Assembly (NCBI GenBank): GCA_024663395.1
Contig: JANFAH010000220.1
Span: forward strand, 1-12,980
Direction: 5' to 3'
Source: Pisolithus tinctorius
Lineage: Eukaryota; Basidiomycota; Agaricomycetes; Boletales; Pisolithaceae
Length of the DNA stretch: 12,980 nt
The position numbers were made by a program, and so were the translations under genes. How positions within the stretch are numbered: position 1 is the stretch's first letter; every line of letters starts with the position of its first letter. Below are positions 1 to 10,000 of the stretch, piece by piece. The notes beneath the pieces are model-generated. The model was not told the DNA's origin, made no database searches, and was given only the letters and a program-made list of their open reading frames with translations.

Positions 1-153
1 CCGTTCCACGGCGGCACCGTGCTAAGCCAGCCTTAACGGGACTCGTGGAACAGTCCTATCGGTGAAACGCGAATGCGCGCCGGTGTCAGTAGGATTAGTT
101 TCGTGTTGATGAAGAACCACACATCATTATGTAATCACTCAGCATGGAAAGCC

Positions 154-180
154 GGACAGTGACCGGACCGGTGACTGTCC
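154..180. promoter_or_regulatory. 27-bp imperfect palindrome, possible regulator site
   Basis: Thirteen-base arms on either side of a central A at 167 pair at 12 of 13 positions; the only mismatch is G161 against G173. The centre reads CGG-A-CCG, an inverted CGG pair of the kind bound by fungal Zn2Cys6 regulators. It lies about 275 bp upstream of the hydroxylase ATG, a normal distance for a fungal upstream activating site. The symmetry is seen directly. The role as a binding site is inference; a chance palindrome is possible. Confidence 0.3.
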
Positions 181-388
181 AGCTTGCCATCGATCCAAAA
201 GTACGACCAACTTTACCAGGCCATCTATCGACGGAGACGTGTCTGATGACCAAAATAACACGTCCATTGCATTGATGGGATATGCCTGGCATTATTCAGG
301 GCCACTGGCCTCGTCAGCAGTGAGTAAGGACGCATCAAAACCCATCGACCATGCATTCGCCATGCTTTCTAGTTGGCCCAATTTGTAA

Positions 389-3151
<2,763 letters not shown>

Positions 3152-3600
3152 TTTGATGTATTGGGCTGTTATAGGTGTTGTGTACTTTTGGATGTTCCGT
3201 AGGCAACGATGATAATCTGTAAGGATATAAGTTCAAGAGGAGTGAGCATAATCTGTGAATTTAGCCAGACCGCCAGGGCAACCTTCTGTCGTGCGTCCGA
3301 ATGCGGTTCATAACATACAGAGGCGAAAGAAAGAAAAAATATCACAACCTAGTACGACGATGAGGCATACCTGCAGAAAGGCAAAAGGTCAGAACTGGAG
3401 AGATAGACAGCAACGACAGGGACTCCTCGCCCCGCCCCGGTGGGAGAGATATAGTCCGCCAACGTAAATACAAAGAGGAAAATGAAGTGTGACTACATGT
3501 CAATTGAAGGTGTCAAAAGGATGATCAAAACAAGACAGTGCCTTGACAGGTCGAGGCCAGGTCCACGCAGACGCAACGTTATTTTACGTTACGTGGTCCT
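3152..3600. other. Intergenic region; nothing recognised
   Basis: This holds the 3' flank of the hydroxylase gene and the downstream end of the minus-strand ORF. A plus-strand ORF at 3255-3467 is basic and low in information, with no family resemblance. A purine-rich run near 3320-3340 is the only compositional feature. No canonical AATAAA polyadenylation signal stands out, which is common in fungi. Confidence 0.5.
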
Positions 3601-3990
3601 GCTGAGTGACTCAGCACGCCCACCTGTTCGACCATGCCAGAAGTTCTGCGCTGAACTCATGCATTGTGCGAATACTTACCCTCGTGCGATGTGGACCAAA
3701 TTGTCGACGTTCAATGCGTTGCACCTCCGTCGGGCCATTTCGGATCTTAGTGTGGATGGCAATTCCTGGACGCGCTCGAATTCGCTAATGCTGTTCGTGT
3801 GTTCATCGAGGCGCAAAAGAGAAAAACGGTGGGACTCCGCATGATACGGAATGGCAAGGACTTCGACTGTTATTGAGAACCACGCTGGCGAGATGTCGTG
3901 TATCAGGTCGGCTTTCTCGAATGCCGCGTCTTTGCTTTTTCCAGGTCGCCGGAACTCCACTCTACCCTGCTCCGCTTCAATCAATTTCAT
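3590..3990 (-). pseudogene. Possible truncated TDT/SLAC1-type transporter relic
   Basis: A minus-strand frame is open from an ATG at 3988-3990 to 3676. Its beginning is acidic and basic, then reads LIHDISPAWFSIT and, seven residues later, PYHAES. Fungal TDT-family exporters (Ssu1 sulfite pump, Mae1 malate permease, SLAC1 fold) start their first membrane helix with a similar D-F-x-PAWF-x-VTMGTG block and an FPY about ten residues later. Here MGTG is missing and the hydrophobic helices that should follow are absent. A good donor (GTAAGT, minus strand from about 3681) and an acceptor near 3600 would add only two or three residues before a stop. That gives about 108 residues against the usual 350-400. 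The resemblance is from memory and rests on a few residues. It could instead be a small species-specific protein or a non-coding open frame. Confidence 0.3.
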
Positions 3991-4100
3991 ACGATAAGAC
4001 AGCTGGGGATTGATCCTGTCGTCTTGGGGATTGTAATGCTCGTATTTTCCCACCAGCTGTCGTTCGTTGTCAATGTCAAGTTGTGAAAACTTCAAGCGAT
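3991..4100. promoter_or_regulatory. Short divergent intergenic gap
   Basis: Only 110 bp separate the minus-strand ATG (3990) from the plus-strand GT90 ATG (4101). If both were expressed, this stretch would have to carry both core promoters and 5' leaders. No TATA box is visible. The minus frame stays open back to about 4104, which would overlap the GT90 start, so ATG 3990 is the sensible minus start. The GT90 promoter may extend into the relic ORF. Confidence 0.35.
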
Positions 4101-6244
4101 ATGGTCAAGTGGACGAGAGGTCGACTTGCAAAGTACACTGTGACTGTCGTGTGCTGCGCCGTCACCGTTCTACTCACTGCATTCCCCACCTTGCTCGGAG
4201 GGTCAAATGCGTACTTGCAGGTGTTCTCCGTCGTCGATTTCTCTGCACCGAAAGACCATGACGCATCCCCAGTTACTCACAACAGCAGACCCCTTTTCTC
4301 TCTGGAGGAGCACACGTACACAAGCGATGGCCTCCTAATCGTCAACTCCAATGGCCCACACCCAATTTTTGAGCTTATGCAAAATGCGGAGGCATCTTGG
4401 AACTCCAAGCTTGCACGTGCAAGTAAGACTCTGGCAGAGGCTGTCACAGAGTATAAACAACGGTACAAGCGCGTACCTCCGCTGGGATTTGATAAGTGGT
4501 AAGAATGTGATAGATATATGGTCATCAGCTTCTGGCTGATGATTCTGTCTTTCTGCGTAGGTGGGAGTATGTGGTCGAGCACAATGTCCAACTCCCGGAC
4601 GAGTACGACGAGATTTATCACGACCTCGAGCCGTATTGGGGACTTGACCCGGTGGACCTCGCAAGATCGGTGGAGGAGCTAGGCACGCAGGACGATATCT
4701 TCACCGTTGTGAAAACCTCTTCGAACTCCGGGCTCGAGATCGTTAACTTGACTGTTCACGAAAGTGATCGTACTTTGCGTGAGCGTGTCGAGGCGATCAT
4801 CAATTTAACCGAGGAATTTGGTGCCGATCTCCCGCCTATGCGTATTCAATTGTCTGCTCGCGATAACCCTCGCATGCTTACAGATTGGAGGATCAGAGAT
4901 ATGGCTCTGAGTGCTGCTAGACACGGGACCAGTGAGTTGGTTTCCTGTTTGTCACAAAGATACACTTGAATGATCCGAACTCGACGACAACCACGACGTT
5001 TTTCAGCAATCCAACAGAGTCACTTGCTGCCTGTCACCAAGGACGGTTGGATACAAGCATGTCCTCCGGATTCTCCAGCGCGGCTCGATCCTCCAGTGCT
5101 TCCATCTGTCGATGGTTCCAACCCTGTGCTATTTAATATGTCAGCATCCAAATCTTTTATTGTATCCCATCGCGCTGCCATGGATCCTTGCTATCATCCT
5201 GAGATCCTTGTCTCTCATGGACAGTTCCTCTCACATCGCCGAGGGCCGCTGCCACAACAGATGCTTGTCCCTTTGTTCTCTCACTGTGGTACACTCCTTC
5301 ATCACGACATCCGTCCTCCAATACCCTATGGATGGACGTCCGGTGACCACTCCGAAGTTCTCGGTGATGTGCCGTGGTCCGAAAAAGCTGATGAAAGACT
5401 TGATTGGAGGGGAAGTCCGACGGGTATGTATGCCTCGCCCGAAACACTCTGGATGCATGCACACCGGCAGCGATTGGTGACGTTGACAAATGAGATTGAA
5501 GGGAACACCAGCGTTCTGCGTGTTCCTTCAGACGCGTCGAGTCCTGTCGGTGAACCTTTACAGTTGCGGATGGGAAGAATCAATCCAGCGTGGATGGATA
5601 TAGCGTTTTCAGGGAAACCAATGGCGTGCGAAGAAGATGCTGGGACATGTAAGTTGATGGAAGAGAAGTTTGAATTCCGGAAGATGCAAGGGAGAAAAGA
5701 GGAAGGGAGGTATAAGTTCATACTGGATGTAAGCTCTAATCGTCTTCGTATTTCATCCGACGTCGCACTGACCTCGCAATCGTCAGGTTGATGGTAACGG
5801 CTGGTCTGGTCGTTTCAAGAGGCTAGTCACCAGCAACGCTCTCATATTCAAGATGTCCGTGTATCCCGAGTGGTGCGTGTGGTGGAGGAATGAACCATGG
5901 GGTTTTCGCAACAACTGATCGTCGACCAACTGGCAGGTACACATCTCGCATTGCCGAATGGGTGCATTATGTTCCCATCCAGGTCACCTACACTGATCTA
6001 TACGATGTCGTCGCCTTTTTCCGCGACCACGACGAGCTGGCAGCGAAATTGCAGGTGCAGGCAAAGAATGGAGCCAACAATTCTGGAGAAAGGAAGATAT
6101 GAGCGCATATCTGTATAGGTTAGTCCTGGGAATTTTTTTCTACGATCTCTTTCACATTGTGACCGCGATTTTCTTTACAGATTGCTTTTAGAATATGCAC
6201 GTGTGATGAGCGTTGATCGCGAGTCCATGTCGTATCACGGATGA
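4101..6244 (+). CDS. CAP10-like glycosyltransferase, family GT90 (frame broken)
   Basis: Type II Golgi membrane glycosyltransferase of the GT90 family, which includes Cryptococcus Cap10 and the xylosyltransferase Cxt1. It would transfer a sugar, probably xylose or glucose, to a glycan in the secretory pathway. Exons: 4101-4498, 4561-4931, 5007-5728, 5787-5872, 5937-6118, 6181-6244. Residues about 13-32 form a membrane anchor after a basic N-terminus. A stem follows, with HPIFELM and WWEYVVEHN. The catalytic region has QACPPDSPAR (about 274-283), HHDIRPP (355-361), DERLDWRGSPTGM (385-397) and the family signature VDGNGWSGRFKRL (498-510), then WVHYVPI and YTDLYDVVAFF. The exons total 1823 nt, one short of a multiple of three. 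The loss maps to 6046-6050: before it the frame reads DELAAK, after it the next frame reads IAGAGKEWSQQFWRKEDM and runs in phase through the last exon. As written, translation stops at 6102 after about 580 residues and loses the conserved last 44. One added base would give 607. The cause is either a sequence error in an A run or a recent mutation. Confidence 0.9.
4522..4542 (+). repeat. Hairpin inside GT90 intron 1
   Basis: An 8-bp perfect stem (4522-4529 with 4535-4542) with a 5-nt loop lies in the 62-nt intron 4499-4560. The right arm contains CTGAT, the likely branch-point sequence, so the branch site would be partly paired in the transcript. Confidence 0.45.
6046..6050 (+). other. Apparent one-base deletion in GT90 gene
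   Basis: The reading frame changes by minus one inside GAAATT. Both flanking frames give strongly family-like protein, with AAK before and IAGAGKEW after, and they share a single A. No intron of workable size can account for it, since the only GT-AG pair between them spans six bases. An ancestral AAAATT reduced to AAATT explains it most simply. Confidence 0.8.
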
Positions 6245-7054
6245 CCATTGATTGGACTCTGGGTCGGTTGAGATTTAAGATGAACTTTACTCTTATTTCG
6301 CTCCAGTTATGTGGAGTGTTTGTGTAGTGTCGTATGCGCTCATCGACGATAATGATGATGCAGCACGCCAGCGCTCATCATCAACTCTTGTATCTACTAA
6401 GAACAGACTCGGAATGAGTTCAGCTATTATGCACTTCGCATCCTCACCGGAGGACTCCGAAGACGGAAGGTGCCTCGTTCGCATAAGCCAACTTTAGATC
6501 TTGTATCCAAGTAGGGGTTCAGTCAAGTTCAGGTTACGTACTTTCCATCCTCGCCAGCGAAGACCATGGAAGATTCTGTGTTGGCAGAAATCCATGCGCA
6601 TGGCGTACGACTCCCTCCAGGTTGGAGGAATGCACACCTAATACCAAGTCACTAGTCATGACTCGTCCTCGGCGCACCCCACACGGTTTACCCAGACGCA
6701 CCAGGGCAACTGAGCGTTGTGCAGACTTCGCCATGACTCAAGCTTTGGTCCGCGAACATGTTCCTACGAGCTGCAAGTCCGTGTCACTTAGAGATGGGCC
6801 AGTCCAGACTCGATACGCATTGCAGGGTGGACCCCCAAAATGATTAGTATTTCACAGAATCACAGGACTCCTCTTTGATATGATCTCTTATGGAAGATGG
6901 TTCCCCGGAACTGGTAAGGACCCTTGATAGGTTATGAGGGCGTAACTGTTATCAACCGCCCGCAAACTCCCCTTTGAAGGCGATACTCCTTGAACCATTC
7001 AAGAGTTCGACCCACTTTCGCTAGTACCGACCCGACTTACTCAAGTCCCAAGAA
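6245..7054. other. Intergenic region; nothing recognised
   Basis: About 810 bp between the GT90 stop and the helicase ATG. Small ORFs exist on both strands (for example 6622-6843 plus, 6534-6734 minus), but none resembles a known family, and they overlap each other antisense. A 9-base direct repeat (6336-6344 and 6371-6379) is the only repeat noticed. The region should hold the GT90 terminator and the helicase promoter. No convincing TATA box lies close to 7055, so initiation may be TATA-less. Confidence 0.5.
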
Positions 7055-10000
7055 ATGGTTCTAACATTGGACTTGGACAAATTCTCTGTCCGTAATCTCC
7101 AAACTAAAGAAGGGCTAGAAGATGCTTTCGAGCATTTGAACAACGCGTTGGCTGTCGGTCATATTGAGGACGTCGTGTCCGACCTTCTCTTGAGACCGGG
7201 TCTTTTTGTATACATATTTTCTGGTGAGAGGTCCGCGTGTAGTGCTTCGGGTGATATGACAAACATCCCCGTAGTCTTCCCAGATTCCTTATCCATGCGC
7301 ATTAAGATCCTCCATGCCTTTCCGACAGATTCGCAAATCATACAACAGTCTTTCATTCCACCTCTTCTCTCGACTTTATCCGCGTTTTTCTTTACCTTAC
7401 CTGCCGATGCTTTCCATGGCGACGAGTCACGAACCGTTGGCAGGTACGAACGTTACGTTGCGGATGTTTGGCCTGCAATGGCCATCCTGTCTTGCATAGC
7501 TTTTGGCACCACAACTTCCAGAAACAAGATGAAAGTCGACTTCAAGGACAGAAAAACAACTGTTTCAGCACATGAGGCTACCGTTCTACGCAAGTGGGCA
7601 TCGAGCTGCCTTCTGATTCCCACGCCGCCATGCAGGCCTTGGGAGAGGTAATGAATATCATATCGCAAATTCTAAAAGTGCGTCAGTAGGCTTATTCCCT
7701 CACCTACGCAGTTTACATTCAGGGGCAGTTTTATCTTGTCTTATTGTGTGATCCTCGGTTTGGGAACCAGTGCAAGGACGTTTACTTTGGTGCCAGTGGC
7801 GAACGGGATCACGATGAAATGGAAGCTGCGGTCGCGCCACCGCTAGCGTATACCGAAGTCCCCCATCTTGAAGCGACGCTGGCTGTCGCCGACATAGATC
7901 AGTTCGGCGAATGGGCGATCTTAATGGCCAGCAGCGCAACAAGGGATCTGTTTCAATTAAGGCGGCGTGATGCAAAAATGGCTGAATGTGTGCTTAAGAA
8001 AATCAGGCAGGTTTCTCTGCGTTCTCTAGAAAAAAACTACGACATAATTTTGCATGTGCAGGCAACTTTCGAGAGGTCAATTCTCAGGAAACAACCATAA
8101 AGCGTTCCATGGCCCATCTCATGGAATCCCCATTTATCAAGCCGAAGTTCTAAGCAATCTCAGATTGGTGGTAGGTCTTTCTCCTGTGAGAAATATGGGA
8201 AAGACTGATGTTGATGTCCGAAGTATCAAATTGACTGCGCGCTCGACGACGATGGCCAGGTAAGAGATTCCGCTCTCTGAGATTCCTTCTCACTGGATTC
8301 CAGGCAGAACGCCAAGGTAAGGCATTGCAAAGTTTTTTGCACCCTACTCAATTGCCAGAAGTTGTTAAAGTGTATGGAATTTATTCGCACAAGGAACTGA
8401 GTCACATTTGGCCATGGCTTAGCAAGCTCCTGAGCGGGCGCGGTACAGAATATCGGCGAAGGTGAGTTCGTGTCCTTAATGGTCACGCACATCGATAACA
8501 CTCGTGTTACCTAGATGTGTCCTTAGGGAACACGCTGAATCAGGCGGCACAGTTTACCGCCCGGCCTTCTTCCCTCCAAGAATGGAAGAGTTTACCACGG
8601 AAGAATCTCCCATTTTTGTTCATGAAGATGGGAAAAATGAGGTTCGTTGAACCCACCGTCATTCCTGCGAGTCGCTCAGGTTCCCCGTCTCAGGATCTTA
8701 GTTGGGTTATGTAAGTCAGTATTTTTCGCGGTCGCATCCGATGTGAATGGTTCGTAACAGGTCGAACAAATATGTCAAACTGTCAAAGGTGTGCTTTCTT
8801 AAGCTTTCTGAGTTTTCAATTTCGGGGAGCCTGCTGATCCCAAACCACATTAGGCTTTCCTCAATGGATTGAGAGCAGAGCAGAAAGTTGAATTACCGTT
8901 CCAGCTAACGTTTGTTATAATTTCTTCTCTCTTTTCCTCACTAAATACTAGTAAAGGACGAAAGAATGGCAAATCGTACAATGCCCGACATCCTGTTATG
9001 TCATTGGAAGGAGCGGAACGGGGTATGTCATGTCATGTATGCCCTTGGGGAAAAACTCAGTTATGCGATACTCTTCGATCAGCAAAACGACCGCCATGGT
9101 TTTCAAGATGCTGGGTATCCAGCGCGCATGGGAGCAAGTTCCCCGTGTGAAAAAGCCCCGCCAACTTTTCGTTACGAGATTTCCGGTCCTTGCTGCCAAA
9201 GTCGAAGAGTTCTACACTGGTGTGGTGGAGTCTTTGGCGTTGGCGGGACGCACCGAAGATGAACTCAGGAACCTAAGGTCTCAGGCTCGAAATGCTGAGC
9301 AAGAACTGCCACAAATGATCGATCCGCTGAATGCTGTCAGCTACCGTCTTGGAACACCACACAAATATAGCGAGCTCAGTGACCACGACTTTCCGTTGTT
9401 CATCACATTCGATCAAGTGGGTGTTTCGTCACTGCGTAGTAATGATTGCCATTAAGCGGTTGTTTGTAGCTGGCACGGATGATTGCGGCGGATATTCAGG
9501 CCGACGACTCAAAAGGATGTGATCGTCTTATCGACTCGAAAGAATATGATCGCCTCAAGTTCATACTTGATAAGGTGGTAAACGACGAGTCTTCATTCGT
9601 AACCTATTCAGCTTTTAGGACACACTACTGGCCCCGGCTATGCCGGAGTTCATTGGCACAAAATTTCGGTTGGCAGCGGGACACTTATGTTGAATTAAAA
9701 CCATACTGACTTTTCCTAGGACCATGGCTCGTCTTCAGTGAATTTATGGGTAAGCATGGACGTAACACTACCTCCTTCCCCTTTTGCTGAACTCAAAGTC
9801 AGGCGTTATCAAAGGATCGGAGAAAGCTTTCGGTAGCCCCAATGGAATTCTCGATCGACAAGCATACGTGAATCTCTCCTCTCGCAATTACCCTGTGTTT
9901 GCGGGAGATAGGGATTCACTGTACAATTGTTTCGAATTGTATTCCAAGCTGAAGCATGAGCGATATGGTTATGACATGGCCGACAGGTTACTTTGGTTGG

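Noticed and set aside
95..292. Minus-strand ORF in the upstream region
   Set aside because: No recognisable motif; it overlaps an equally unconvincing plus-strand open frame and spans the palindrome.
3575..3600. Short inverted repeat AACGT...ACGTT as a possible element end
   Set aside because: Arms are only 5 bp with no target duplication or transposase nearby; expected by chance.
5157..5721. Minus-strand ORFs of 77-131 codons inside the GT90 gene
   Set aside because: They are antisense to the long GT90 exon 3, whose plus-strand translation is unmistakably GT90.
6534..6843. Overlapping ORFs on both strands between GT90 and the helicase
   Set aside because: They are short and mutually antisense, with no splice-linked continuation into the helicase start and no family-like motif.
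9030..9110. Degenerate Walker A (SISKTT) suggesting a dead helicase
   Set aside because: It comes from reading through intron 9023-9082. Splicing at 9022/9083 gives a normal GRSGTGKTT.
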